This document shows, one piece after another, positions 1-8,552 of a stretch of DNA of 64,000 nt. Position numbers and translations under genes: made by a program. The stretch lies in assembly GCF_003590875.1 (NCBI RefSeq), contig NZ_QYUN01000002.1, positions 2,418,001-2,482,000 of the forward strand, read 5' to 3'. Origin of the DNA: Noviherbaspirillum cavernae. Lineage in GTDB: Bacteria > Pseudomonadota > Gammaproteobacteria > Burkholderiales > Burkholderiaceae_D. Position 1 is the first letter of the stretch, and each line of letters opens with the position of its first letter. The notes below the pieces were generated by a model that saw only the letters and a list, made by a program, of their open reading frames with translations, searched no databases and was not told where the DNA came from.

Positions 1-2
1 CG

Positions 3-1961
3 CTGAAGGCGAACTTCGGCCACTTCAATATCGCGGCGGGCATCATCGGCCTGATCAAGGCGGCCCTGATACTGAAGCACAAGAAGATTCCTGCGACCCT
101 TCATGTGAAAGAGGTCAATCCGAACCTTGGGCTCGAACAATCGCGCTTCTATGTGACCGGCCGCAGCACGGAGCTCGATACCTCGAGACCGCAGATCGTG
201 GCCGTCAGCGCGTTCGGCATGGGCGGCACCAACAGCCATGTGATCCTGCAGAACCATGAAGACCGGAGGGAGGTGTCGTCGCCGTCGGAAGAGTCGTACA
301 GGATCTTCACGCTCTCCGCGAAATCGGAAGGTGCGCTGAACCGGCTGGCGGGAGATCATCAGGCGTATTTCTCCTCTGATCCTTTCGCTTCCTTTGCCGA
401 TGCCGCCCATACGGCGTATTTCTGCCGGCCCTTGCTGCCCAACCGGCTTGCGTTCGTCGCTAGGAGTCACAAGGAGGCGCTGTCGCGCTTGAAGTCCGGC
501 CAATACAACCGCCGCCTGAGCAAGGATTCCAGGCTGATGGCCTTCGTCTTCTCCGGCCAGGGCACGCAGAACGTCGACATGGGTTCGACGCTCGCCGGCG
601 AATCGCCGCAATTCAAGCAGCAGCTGGATCGCGTGCTGGCGGTCTTCAAGGTCGAACACGGACTCGATCTGTCGGCCTATCTTTGGAACCGGGATAAAGA
701 GCAGGATATTTCGTCGACGCTCATCACGCAGCCTCTCCTGTTCGCCGTTGAGTTCGCACTTGCCCGCACGCTGCTCGATATCGGGGTCGCGCCCAACTAC
801 GTGTTCGGCCACAGCCTCGGCGAACTGATCGCCGCCGCCGTCTCCGGCGTGTTCGATCTGCAGACCGCGGCCGCGGTGGTGATGAAGCGAGCGCAGTCCA
901 TGGTGCGCTGCGAACCTGGCGCCATGCTCGCCGCCGAAAGCCTCGACGGCTTGGAGGAGCTGCTGCAGGAGCGCGCCGTCTCGGTGGCCGCGCACAATTC
1001 GCCGAAGCAGTTCGTGGTGTCCGGCGGCTTCGAGCAGATCGATGCGGCGGCCGACATATTCAAATCGCGCGGTTTCGGGCATCAACGGCTCAAGACCTCG
1101 CATGCCTTCCACTCCCACATGATGCGCCAGGCAGCAGCCGAATTCCTGGAGTTCATGAAGGGCGTGCCGTTCAACGACGCGCGCATTCCGATCGTCTCCA
1201 ACATTACCGGCCGCATCCTGACGGAATACGAATACAAGAACCCGATCTATTGGTCGGACCACCTGCTGAGATCGGTCCAGTTTGCGAAATCCGTGCAAAC
1301 CCTGCATGAGCTGGGCGTCAGGAATTTCATCGAGATCGGCCATGGGTATGCCATGAGCAACCTGGTTCAAGCCAATCTCGCCACACGGCCGAACGGTGAA
1401 AGCAAGGTGGTGCAGGCGCTCGGCGGCGTGGACGAGGAGTACTCCTCCTTCCTGAATACGATCGCCGCCTACTGGACGATGTCGGACCGCGTGGCTCTCG
1501 ATCCCTTCGTCGTCGGCCGACGCAGGGCGGCTCTGCCGGCCTATCCCTTCGATCGCACGCGGCATTGGATAGAACCGGTCATCGGGTTCGGCAAGCGCGG
1601 CGCACGCATGGTCGAGACTCCCGCGTCGTGCCAGCAGATGGAGGCCGCGGCGAGCACGCCAGGCGCAAGCCAGGGTCCGACCCACCCCGCCCCGCAGCCG
1701 GTCGAACACGTCCAGGACAATCCGGTCGAATCGGTGGTGGCCGACATCTATGCGACCTATCTCGGCAGCGCCGACATCGACAGGCAGACTGCCTTCTTCG
1801 ATCTCGGCGGAAACTCCCTGATCGCCATCCAGCTGATCAACAAGCTGCGTGAAACCTTTCAGCTGGATATCCCGATGCGCGGCTTCTACGAGAACAGCTC
1901 GATTGCCGACATTTCTCTGCAGATCGCCAACAAGCTGCTGGAGGGCGCCAAGCATGGCTGA
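3..1961 (+). CDS. Type I polyketide synthase, C-terminal part (KS end, AT, ACP); runs off the left edge
   Basis: The reading frame is open from base 3, so the gene begins outside the window. The visible protein starts in the last third of a ketosynthase domain (NFGHFNIAAG with the catalytic His, then GTNSHVIL). An acyltransferase follows: GQGTQ, active-site GHSLGE near 819-836, and HAFHS near 1100, a motif that in this family goes with malonyl-CoA rather than methylmalonyl-CoA. It ends in an acyl carrier protein with the phosphopantetheine serine in DLGGNSL near 1801-1818. No ketoreductase, dehydratase or thioesterase domain lies between AT and ACP, so the product of this module should stay a beta-keto thioester unless a partner acts in trans. 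The stop overlaps the next gene by 8 bases, so the whole left block is probably one operon. Confidence 0.93.
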   Translation: MKANFGHFNIAAGIIGLIKAALILKHKKIPATLHVKEVNPNLGLEQSRFYVTGRSTELDTSRPQIVAVSAFGMGGTNSHVILQNHEDRREVSSPSEESYRIFTLSAKSEGALNRLAGDHQAYFSSDPFASFADAAHTAYFCRPLLPNRLAFVARSHKEALSRLKSGQYNRRLSKDSRLMAFVFSGQGTQNVDMGSTLAGESPQFKQQLDRVLAVFKVEHGLDLSAYLWNRDKEQDISSTLITQPLLFAVEFALARTLLDIGVAPNYVFGHSLGELIAAAVSGVFDLQTAAAVVMKRAQSMVRCEPGAMLAAESLDGLEELLQERAVSVAAHNSPKQFVVSGGFEQIDAAADIFKSRGFGHQRLKTSHAFHSHMMRQAAAEFLEFMKGVPFNDARIPIVSNITGRILTEYEYKNPIYWSDHLLRSVQFAKSVQTLHELGVRNFIEIGHGYAMSNLVQANLATRPNGESKVVQALGGVDEEYSSFLNTIAAYWTMSDRVALDPFVVGRRRAALPAYPFDRTRHWIEPVIGFGKRGARMVETPASCQQMEAAASTPGASQGPTHPAPQPVEHVQDNPVESVVADIYATYLGSADIDRQTAFFDLGGNSLIAIQLINKLRETFQLDIPMRGFYENSSIADISLQIANKLLEGAKHG

Positions 1962-3108
1962 CGCCAGTGTCCTCACGAAGAGCCAGCTGTCCTTCCTGAA
2001 TGCCAAGCTGCAGGGCCTCAAAACAGGTGAAGCACCCAAGACGCCGGTGCAGACCAGACGTGCCACCATCCCCGAATTGGGCGTCATCTTCTTTTCCGGC
2101 GTCGCCAATGGATGCGCGCCTTACGACCTGCTGTTGGACGTTGCGAAATTTGCCGATGCTCAAGGCTTCAAGGCGATCTGGACGCCCGAGCGGCATTTCA
2201 CCGAAGTCGGCGGCGCCTATCCGAATCCCGCGACGCTGGCGGCCGCCTTGGCCACCGTCACCCGCAATGTCAGGCTGCGTGCGGGCAGCATCAATCTGCC
2301 GCTGCACGATCCGATACGGGTGGCCGAAGAATGGTCGGTGGTGGACAACCTGTCAAACGGCCGCGTCGATCTCGCGGTCGCCCCGGGATGGCATGTGCGC
2401 GACTTCGTGCTCAAGCCCGAAAATTTCGCCGGCAAGTTCGACATTCTCAATGAGTATCGCGACCAATTGCGGCGCATGTGGCAAGGCGAGCCGATCGAGA
2501 AGACGGATGCCAACGGCGATATCCAGGCGATCGTCACCTATCCCCGGCCCGTGCAAAAGACCTTGCCGTTGTGGCTCACGACCTCGCAAAAAGAGGACGC
2601 ATGGCGTTTTGCCGGGGAAAACAACTTCAACGTCTTGTCGGCCTTGATCAATTTCGGGCCGAAGGATCTCGAGAAGCGCATCCGGATCTATCGGGAGGCG
2701 AGAGCGTCGGCCGGCTTGAATCCGGAATCCGGTGTCGTGTCGCTGATGCTGCATACCTATGTCGACGAAGATCCGCGGCGCGCCGTGGAACGGGTGAGGC
2801 CGGCGTTGACGGATTACCTGAAGTCCTTCGTCACTCAGCATCAGACCGCGAACACCTCGGCCGACGACAAGGTGAAGACCCTGAATTCCCTAGGCGAAGA
2901 CAGCGACGATTTTGTCGACATGGTGTTCACCCGCTACGTCAAGACCAGCTCATTGATCGGCGACGCGGAACAGGCGGAGTCGGTCCTCGCGAATTTCAAG
3001 GCCATGGGCGTCGATGAAGTCGCCTGCCTGGTCGATTTCGGATTGAAGAAGGAAGAAGTCCTGGGCAGCCTGCGCCTGCTGTCGGGACTCATGCGGAGCC
3101 AACGATGA
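1954..3108 (+). CDS. Luciferase-like FMN-dependent monooxygenase, MupA/Atu3671 type
   Basis: 384-residue protein; the ATG at 1954 overlaps the PKS stop, which argues for translational coupling. The fold is that of the bacterial-luciferase group: WTPERHF near residues 67-73, a long NLPLHDPIRVAEEW segment, NGRVDLAVAPGW, and a C-terminal helical part. Members of this natural-product subfamily are usually encoded next to, or fused into, PKS/NRPS assembly lines and need reduced FMN. They are thought to oxygenate a carrier-bound intermediate. Here it follows directly on a PKS ACP, and a flavin reductase gene at 6542 could supply the reduced flavin. The exact reaction cannot be read from sequence. 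It is a stand-alone protein here, not a fused domain. Confidence 0.88.
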   Translation: MADASVLTKSQLSFLNAKLQGLKTGEAPKTPVQTRRATIPELGVIFFSGVANGCAPYDLLLDVAKFADAQGFKAIWTPERHFTEVGGAYPNPATLAAALATVTRNVRLRAGSINLPLHDPIRVAEEWSVVDNLSNGRVDLAVAPGWHVRDFVLKPENFAGKFDILNEYRDQLRRMWQGEPIEKTDANGDIQAIVTYPRPVQKTLPLWLTTSQKEDAWRFAGENNFNVLSALINFGPKDLEKRIRIYREARASAGLNPESGVVSLMLHTYVDEDPRRAVERVRPALTDYLKSFVTQHQTANTSADDKVKTLNSLGEDSDDFVDMVFTRYVKTSSLIGDAEQAESVLANFKAMGVDEVACLVDFGLKKEEVLGSLRLLSGLMRSQR

Positions 3109-3635
3109 AAACCTATGCATTCAAGGGCATCGCCCCGCAAATCCACCCGAGCGCCTATGTCTTCGACGATGCGATCATCATCGGCGACGTTCTCATCGAA
3201 AAGAACGTGAGTATCTGGCCCGGCGTCACCATCCGGGGCGACAAGGAAAAGATCGTCATCAGGGAAGGGGCCAATATCCAGGAGCACTCGGTGCTCCATG
3301 CCGACCCCGGCTACCCGCTGGTGATCGAAAGAAACGCGACGATCGGCCACGGCGTGGTGCTGCACGGCTGCACGGTAGGCGCGCATACCGTCGTGGGCAT
3401 CGGCGCCATACTCCTGAACGGCGCGCAAGTCGGCGACGACTGCATGATCACCGCCGGCTCCATGCTCAGCTCAGGGCCGCGGTTCCCGTCCGGCAGCCTG
3501 CTCTCCGGCAGTCCGGCCAAGGTGCTCATGAGCTTGAGCGAAAGCGATATCCGGAACCTGCGGGATACCGCGATCGAATACCAGGACCTGGCGGCGGAGT
3601 ACCGGGAAAACCTGACGCCCACGCAGCCGCGATAG
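3105..3635 (+). CDS. Gamma-carbonic-anhydrase-like hexapeptide-repeat protein
   Basis: 176 residues, start overlapping the previous stop (ATGA). The protein is a left-handed beta-helix of hexapeptide repeats, with the family pattern IWPGVTIRGDKEKI near residue 36, NIQEHSVLH near 58 and IGHGVVLHGC near 79. The spaced histidines (EHSVLH, GHGVVLHG) are in the places where family members bind a metal. Relatives include YrdA, CaiE and PaaY; PaaY acts as a thioesterase in phenylacetate metabolism. In a PKS operon a thioesterase or acyl-handling role is as plausible as CO2 hydration, which is inference. The C-terminus ends in a helix (residues about 145-170), as is usual for this family. Confidence 0.85.
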   Translation: MKTYAFKGIAPQIHPSAYVFDDAIIIGDVLIEKNVSIWPGVTIRGDKEKIVIREGANIQEHSVLHADPGYPLVIERNATIGHGVVLHGCTVGAHTVVGIGAILLNGAQVGDDCMITAGSMLSSGPRFPSGSLLSGSPAKVLMSLSESDIRNLRDTAIEYQDLAAEYRENLTPTQPR

Positions 3636-3644
3636 GGTGGCGCG

Positions 3645-4403
3645 ATGTTCCGCGATACCCGGCTTCTTCGATTGCATGCATCGCCGCAGCCCGACCTACT
3701 GGTGTGCTTCCCGCATGCTGGCACGGGAGCGTCCGCCTTCCGGCCATGGACCGCGAAATTGAAGCTATCGGCGAGCGTCGCATTGGTGCAATTGCCGGGA
3801 CGCGAAGACCGGATGCACGAGGCCTTTTCCCAGACCCTGGCCGAAGTGTCCGTTCAGATCGCAGACGAATTGGCCGCCGTGCGCGCCGGAACGCTGTTCC
3901 TCTTCGGGCACAGCATGGGCGCGTCCATCGCATGGGCCGTCGCGGCACAGCTTTGGCGGCGGCATGGTCTCCGTCCGATCGTGATTCTTTCGGCGCAATC
4001 GCCAGATGTGCCGTTGCGGGACTTGGGTCGGCGGCCGGGCGATTTGCGCGAGTGGTTTGCATTGTTGGGCGAGGATTTTCCGAAGGCGCTGGAGAACCCG
4101 GAATTGCTGGAGATTTTCCAGAGGACGCTTTCCGCGGACTGCGCATGGATGGAGAGGGAGCTTGCCGAACCGCCCGCTGGTCGTCTCCCGATCGATCTGC
4201 ATTGCGTCTATGCCACACAAGACGGTTTGGCCACCAGGGAGGCGGTCGCCCGCTGGCGTGATCATACCAGCGCGTCATTCAGCATTACGCCGATGCGCGG
4301 CGGGCACATGTATTTTCTGAAGGAGTCGGAAGAACTTCTGGCTTTCGTTCATCACTTGATCGAGGTTTGCAAACACGATGCTGATTCAACCTGCATTGGA
4401 TAA
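3645..4403 (+). CDS. Type II (editing) thioesterase, GrsT/RifR family
   Basis: 252-residue alpha/beta hydrolase. It has LLVCFPHAGTGASAF at residues 19-33 (oxyanion region), the nucleophile elbow GHSMGAS near residues 88-94 and a late His in GGHMYF near residue 221, in the usual type II thioesterase arrangement. Such enzymes remove aberrant acyl groups from carrier proteins in PKS and NRPS lines. The ATG at 3645 is 9 bases after the previous stop with a GGTGG-like sequence in front. Its 3' end overlaps the next gene by 26 bases. A releasing rather than editing role cannot be excluded, because no integral TE domain is visible in the PKS part inside the window. Confidence 0.9.
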   Translation: MFRDTRLLRLHASPQPDLLVCFPHAGTGASAFRPWTAKLKLSASVALVQLPGREDRMHEAFSQTLAEVSVQIADELAAVRAGTLFLFGHSMGASIAWAVAAQLWRRHGLRPIVILSAQSPDVPLRDLGRRPGDLREWFALLGEDFPKALENPELLEIFQRTLSADCAWMERELAEPPAGRLPIDLHCVYATQDGLATREAVARWRDHTSASFSITPMRGGHMYFLKESEELLAFVHHLIEVCKHDADSTCIG

Positions 4404-5208
4404 GTTGAAGGAACGCGGTGCGCTCCATGTCGGATTCCAGCGGTACACGCCGCCGTTTTCCTATTCCGTCGACGAGACATTCGACCCCGTCGGCTATTCG
4501 GTTGATCTGTGCCGGCATGTCGTCGCCGCGATCGGCCGGCAATGCGGGCGCGACGAAGTGGAGATCGTTCCCGTCGAGGTCACCTCGTCGAATCGGCTGG
4601 CCTTCCTGGAGCAGGGCCTGATCGACATGGAATGCGGTTCCACGACGAATACCGTGGAGCGGCAACGGTATTCGCTGTTCAGCCGCTCGATCTTCTACAC
4701 TGCGCATCGGATCCTGTTGAAGGACTCGGCCGCGGATACGGACGGACGTCGCGCATTGACGATCACCGGCATCCAGGATTCCACGAGCCACCGCTCCTTG
4801 ATGGAATGTGAGCATCCCGATCCGGACCAACGTTTCGATTTCACGGGATGCCCCAGCATTTTTTCCGCATTCGAACGCTTCCGCGACGATCCGCAGGTCG
4901 ACGCCATCATCGCGGACGAAGTGATATTGAAATCCCTGCTGCTGCGTTCGCAGGCCGCAGGCGTGCGTTTCTTCCCCGACGGGCTGGGCGGTGAACCCTA
5001 CGGCTTCATGATCCGCATGGGAGAGGATGCGTTCAAGGCCGCGGTCGACGATCAATTGGCCTGTCTCTTCCGATCGGATGGCTTCGCATCCTTGTATGCG
5101 AAATGGTTCATGCAGCCGCTGCCCGACCTCGGATTCGATCTGAGCATGCCGATGTCCTCGGCCATGCGCGAAGTGGTCCGGTCGTCCGATGACCAGGTCC
5201 GGTTATGA
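4378..5208 (+). CDS. GltI-like solute-binding-protein fold without signal peptide
   Basis: 276 residues, type 3 (amino-acid) ABC substrate-binding fold. The middle carries ECGSTTNTVERQRYSLFS, the signature of glutamate/aspartate-binding proteins such as GltI, and the C-terminal part (PYGFMIRM ... YAKWFMQPLP ... LGFDLSMPMSSAM) follows GltI along its length. The protein starts directly with the mature-type N-terminus (MLIQPALDKLKERGALHVGF): there is no signal peptide, lipobox or membrane segment, and the start lies inside the thioesterase gene. No permease or ATPase genes accompany it. Family knowledge: this fold has been recruited to enzymes (cyclohexadienyl dehydratase) and to sensors. A cytoplasmic ligand-binding or catalytic role on an acidic amino acid or a derivative is inference. 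Confidence 0.85.
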   Translation: MLIQPALDKLKERGALHVGFQRYTPPFSYSVDETFDPVGYSVDLCRHVVAAIGRQCGRDEVEIVPVEVTSSNRLAFLEQGLIDMECGSTTNTVERQRYSLFSRSIFYTAHRILLKDSAADTDGRRALTITGIQDSTSHRSLMECEHPDPDQRFDFTGCPSIFSAFERFRDDPQVDAIIADEVILKSLLLRSQAAGVRFFPDGLGGEPYGFMIRMGEDAFKAAVDDQLACLFRSDGFASLYAKWFMQPLPDLGFDLSMPMSSAMREVVRSSDDQVRL

Positions 5209-5259
5209 TCGTGGTTCGCAAGCTCAAATTTGTTTATTGAAAAGGTGAGGGTGTTGCAT

Positions 5260-6558
5260 ATGAAGATAGGCGTATTGGGATTCGGCAACGTGGCCGCGGC
5301 GACGGTACAAAGATTCGTGTTCAACCGGGATCTGATCGCGTCGAAGCTCGAGACCGAGATCGAAATCGCCAAGGTGGCGACGCGAACCGTGAGCCGCGCG
5401 TCGGGCCTGGTGCCGCAAGCTTGCGTGCTGACGGACGATTGCTGGTCCGTGGTCGATGATCCCGAGATCGACGTCGTGATCGAACTGATCGGCGGCGTCG
5501 AGCTGGCCAAGGAGCTGGTGCTGCGCGCGATCGCCAACGGCAAGCACGTCATCACGGCGAACAAAGCCTTGCTTGCGACCAGCGGCGAGAAGATATTGCA
5601 GCTGGCGGACCAGAAGGGCGTATGCGTGCTGTTCGAAGGGGCGGTCGCCGTGTCGATCCCGATCATCAAGACGCTCAAGGAATCTGCCGCCGCCAATCGC
5701 GTCAGCTCCATCGTCGGCATCCTGAACGGCACCTCGAATTACATCCTGTCGCAGATGAGCGAACAGGGCGCCGACTTCGGCGACGCGCTGGCCCAGGCCC
5801 AGCAGAAGGGATATGCAGAAGCCGATCCCGCCCTCGACGTGAACGGCGAGGATGCGGCGCACAAGATCACGATCCTCGCCTCCCTGGCGTTCGGGGTTCC
5901 GGTCGATTTCGACATGGTGCGGTTCAAGGGGATCACCGAGATCGAGCGCGCCGATATCCAGGCCGCCAAGCGGCTGGGCTATGAATTGAAGCTCATCGCC
6001 CAGGCCCAGCTCAGGAACGACAAGGTCTCCATCTCGGTCGCGCCCACGCTGGTGCCGAACCATTCCATGCTGGCCCACGTGCGAGGTTCGATGAACGGCA
6101 TTTCGCTGGCCGGCGATCTGTTCGGTCCGGCATTCTTCTACGGTTCGGGCGCGGGCGGCGTGCAAACCGCCAGCGCCATTCTCGCCGACCTGATCGATCT
6201 TGCCCAGAGCACTCGGGACGGCAAGTATGTTGGCGCGCCCAACATGGGCTTCAAGAAAAGCGCTATGGCAGGAAAGGAATACCTGTCGTCCGACGAGTGC
6301 AGCAGCCAATTCTATTTGCGCCTCAAGGTCGAGGACAAGGTGGGCGTCCTCGCGGAAGTCAGCGCGATTTTCGCGAAGGCCGACGTATCTGTCAGCACGC
6401 TGCTGCAGGACGAAAGCCGGGAAGGCATGACTGACCTGATCGCGACGACGCATGCCATTTCGACGTCCAAGCTGCAGAGCATCCTGCCCCTCTTGCAGGA
6501 TGCAGCGGGCGGCCATCCCGTGGTGACCTATCCGGTGCTGGATGAACGTGCCGACTGA
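5260..6558 (+). CDS. hom: Homoserine dehydrogenase with C-terminal ACT domain
   Basis: 432 residues. Oxidoreductase that interconverts aspartate-4-semialdehyde and homoserine using NAD(P)H. Visible: Rossmann GFGNVAAATVQ at residues 7-17, ITANKALLA near 102, and the family block EADPALDVNGEDAAHK near 187-202, which contains the catalytic and substrate-binding Asp/Lys residues. An ACT-like regulatory region occupies residues about 350-425. The ATG at 5260 is preceded by AAGGTGAGGG at a good distance; a TTG 30 bases upstream is less likely. It sits between cluster genes and overlaps the next one by 17 bases, so it is probably a pathway-dedicated paralogue feeding homoserine or a derivative to the product. 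A housekeeping role is possible but would be an odd location. Confidence 0.9.
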   Translation: MKIGVLGFGNVAAATVQRFVFNRDLIASKLETEIEIAKVATRTVSRASGLVPQACVLTDDCWSVVDDPEIDVVIELIGGVELAKELVLRAIANGKHVITANKALLATSGEKILQLADQKGVCVLFEGAVAVSIPIIKTLKESAAANRVSSIVGILNGTSNYILSQMSEQGADFGDALAQAQQKGYAEADPALDVNGEDAAHKITILASLAFGVPVDFDMVRFKGITEIERADIQAAKRLGYELKLIAQAQLRNDKVSISVAPTLVPNHSMLAHVRGSMNGISLAGDLFGPAFFYGSGAGGVQTASAILADLIDLAQSTRDGKYVGAPNMGFKKSAMAGKEYLSSDECSSQFYLRLKVEDKVGVLAEVSAIFAKADVSVSTLLQDESREGMTDLIATTHAISTSKLQSILPLLQDAAGGHPVVTYPVLDERAD

Positions 6559-7273
6559 AGCCATGCATGTCGTCGACAAGGTGGCTTGCCGGATCTCCAG
6601 CGTGGAAGCGTTGTCCGCGGATATCCTGGGCATCAAGCTGGCATTGGCCGACGAAGGCTTCCTGCATCGTTCCGGGCAGTACCTCGACCTGGTGCTACCC
6701 GACGGATCGAAGCGCAGTTTTTCCATCGTCAACCGTCCGGATCGCGAGGGTACGGTCGAGTTGCATGTCAGGCAGCCGCCGGGCGGGGGCTTCATCCGCG
6801 AGGTGCTCGATACGCGGCAACGCGGCGGAGAGCTGGCGATCGAAGGTCCGTTCGGCGAATTCCATTTCCGCGACCGGCCGCAGGATCGTCATGTCCCCGT
6901 GATTTTCCTCGCTTCCGGAACCGGCTTCAGTCCGTTCAAGGCCATGATCGAGGACCTGGTCGCGGCACGCAATCGGCGACCCGTGCATCTGTATTGGGGC
7001 GGGCGCATCAAGGACGATTTCTACCTGCACGATTGGGTGACGCGGCAAGCGGAGGCGATGCCAGCATTGGCCTATGTGCCGGTGTTGAGCGAGGCGAAGG
7101 CCGGCGATGCTTGGACCGGACGCACGGGCTTCGTTCACCACGCCGTGATCGTCGATTTTCCCGATTTGCGCGATTTCCACGTGTATACCTGCGGCGCGCC
7201 GGTGGTCGTCGAATCGGCTCGGCGCGATTTCGTCACACGGTGCGGCTTGCCCGAGGACAGTTTCTTCAACTGA
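6542..7273 (+). CDS. FAD/NAD(P)-binding oxidoreductase, probable flavin reductase (Fre/LuxG-like)
   Basis: 243 residues with only the ferredoxin-reductase core: an FAD-binding barrel with RSFSIVNRP near residues 58-66 and GGGFIREV near 81, then an NAD(P)-binding half with ASGTGFSPFKA near 124, HLYWGGR near 148 and YTCGAPVVVESA near 218. No iron-sulphur domain is attached, and the length matches Fre/LuxG-type flavin reductases or the reductase part of CDP-glucoseen reductase. It overlaps the homoserine dehydrogenase gene. The simplest reading is that it reduces FMN for the luciferase-like monooxygenase encoded at 1954; this is inference from co-occurrence. Confidence 0.82.
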   Translation: MNVPTEAMHVVDKVACRISSVEALSADILGIKLALADEGFLHRSGQYLDLVLPDGSKRSFSIVNRPDREGTVELHVRQPPGGGFIREVLDTRQRGGELAIEGPFGEFHFRDRPQDRHVPVIFLASGTGFSPFKAMIEDLVAARNRRPVHLYWGGRIKDDFYLHDWVTRQAEAMPALAYVPVLSEAKAGDAWTGRTGFVHHAVIVDFPDLRDFHVYTCGAPVVVESARRDFVTRCGLPEDSFFN

Positions 7274-7512
7274 ACACCTCCTTTGTGTATTCCTCCCGTA
7301 TGGACCGGCGGTCATGCCCAGGTCGAAAATATGCGGTCGTGACGACGATCTGGAATCCGAGGCTTGAACAGACTCAGCCCGTGGAGCGATGCCCTATCGA
7401 GTTGTGCGGTCACACAGCCGTACATCTTGAGGGAAAGTGCATGCAAGACGCATTCGGCCATCCATAGGATCTGATCGCTTCAAGGTGTTGTTCTGCATCG
7501 ACAAAGACTGAA

Positions 7513-8319
7513 ATGTTAGACCACGCTCACCCTGCCGCCTGTAGGCGCGGTATTGACATATGGTTGACCTATTACCAAGACATTGTTGACACGCGATTGC
7601 TCTCGAATCTGCGAGAGCTGCTTAGCGATGCCGAGCGCGAGCGGGAGAAACACTTTTGTTTTGCTGATGACCGCCTGTGCTACCTCGTGACGCGGGCAAT
7701 GGTGCGGACGGTACTGTCACGCTATGCGCCAATCTCTCCTGTGAACTGGATATTCTCGGCAAATACCTACGGCCGCCCCGAGGTCGCGAATTGTGACATT
7801 GATGCAACGGACTTGTGCTTCAATATTTCGCATGCCCGTGGCCTGATCGCACTGGCAGTTTCACGGCGTTGCGCCTTGGGGATCGATGTCGAAAATCTCC
7901 AGACACGCCAAGCTTCAATTGACCTCGCAGAGCGGCACTTTTCGCCGGTAGAAATCGCCGATCTGGCCACCGTCCCAGCCGAACAGCGTCAGGATCGCTT
8001 TTTCGAATACTGGACGTTCAAGGAATCCTATATCAAGGCGCGCGGCATGGGGCTGTCGCTTCCTCTAGACCGGTTCAGCTTCCACTATCCGCGTGAGTGC
8101 ACTGTGCAGATTACCATCGATCAGAAATTGGGTGACGATGGTAATCGCTGGAGCTTCTGGCAATTCCGGCCGACCCAAGAGCACTTGCTCGCCGTTTGCG
8201 CAGAACGTTTGGATAATGAAGCGCCAGTCCTGAGCATACGAAAGATCGTACCGACAGTCGCGGATGAGGTGGTCGAAATACCGTTACTGAGGTCGTCGGA
8301 AATGCGTTCTGAACATTGA
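7513..8319 (+). CDS. 4'-phosphopantetheinyl transferase (Sfp/EntD superfamily)
   Basis: 268 residues. Transfers phosphopantetheine from CoA to the conserved serine of carrier proteins, which the PKS ACP in this cluster needs. Visible: NISHARGLIAL near residues 103-113, the magnesium-binding GIDVE near 123-127, and the FFEYWTFKESYIKARGMG block near 161-178, all typical of Sfp-type enzymes. It is separated from the preceding operon by 239 bases with no recognisable gene. Its base composition is visibly less GC-rich than that of the cluster proper, so it may have joined separately. Regulation is not evident. Confidence 0.92.
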   Translation: MLDHAHPAACRRGIDIWLTYYQDIVDTRLLSNLRELLSDAEREREKHFCFADDRLCYLVTRAMVRTVLSRYAPISPVNWIFSANTYGRPEVANCDIDATDLCFNISHARGLIALAVSRRCALGIDVENLQTRQASIDLAERHFSPVEIADLATVPAEQRQDRFFEYWTFKESYIKARGMGLSLPLDRFSFHYPRECTVQITIDQKLGDDGNRWSFWQFRPTQEHLLAVCAERLDNEAPVLSIRKIVPTVADEVVEIPLLRSSEMRSEH

Positions 8320-8552
8320 ACGCGCTTCGCGGCGCATTTCTCGGAGCACGCGTGCTGCAGCGCTTCAACACCTCTGCCCTATTTCCAGGGCGTTTGTATG
8401 TGGGCGTAGCGGGTCGCAGCTGTCGTTGTGACGCTTCCTTGATTCACAGGAATGTTCCCGGGCTCGACGGCATCGACATGAATGCCCTTTGGACGCTCGA
8501 GCCTCCAACACTCATTCATTAGCAGTAAGATTCTCGAGTAGTCCATCGGGGG

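Noticed and set aside
8316..8522. 68-codon open frame between the PPTase gene and the small ORF at 8553
   Set aside because: No ribosome binding site, no recognisable sequence, overlaps the PPTase end; composition looks like chance.
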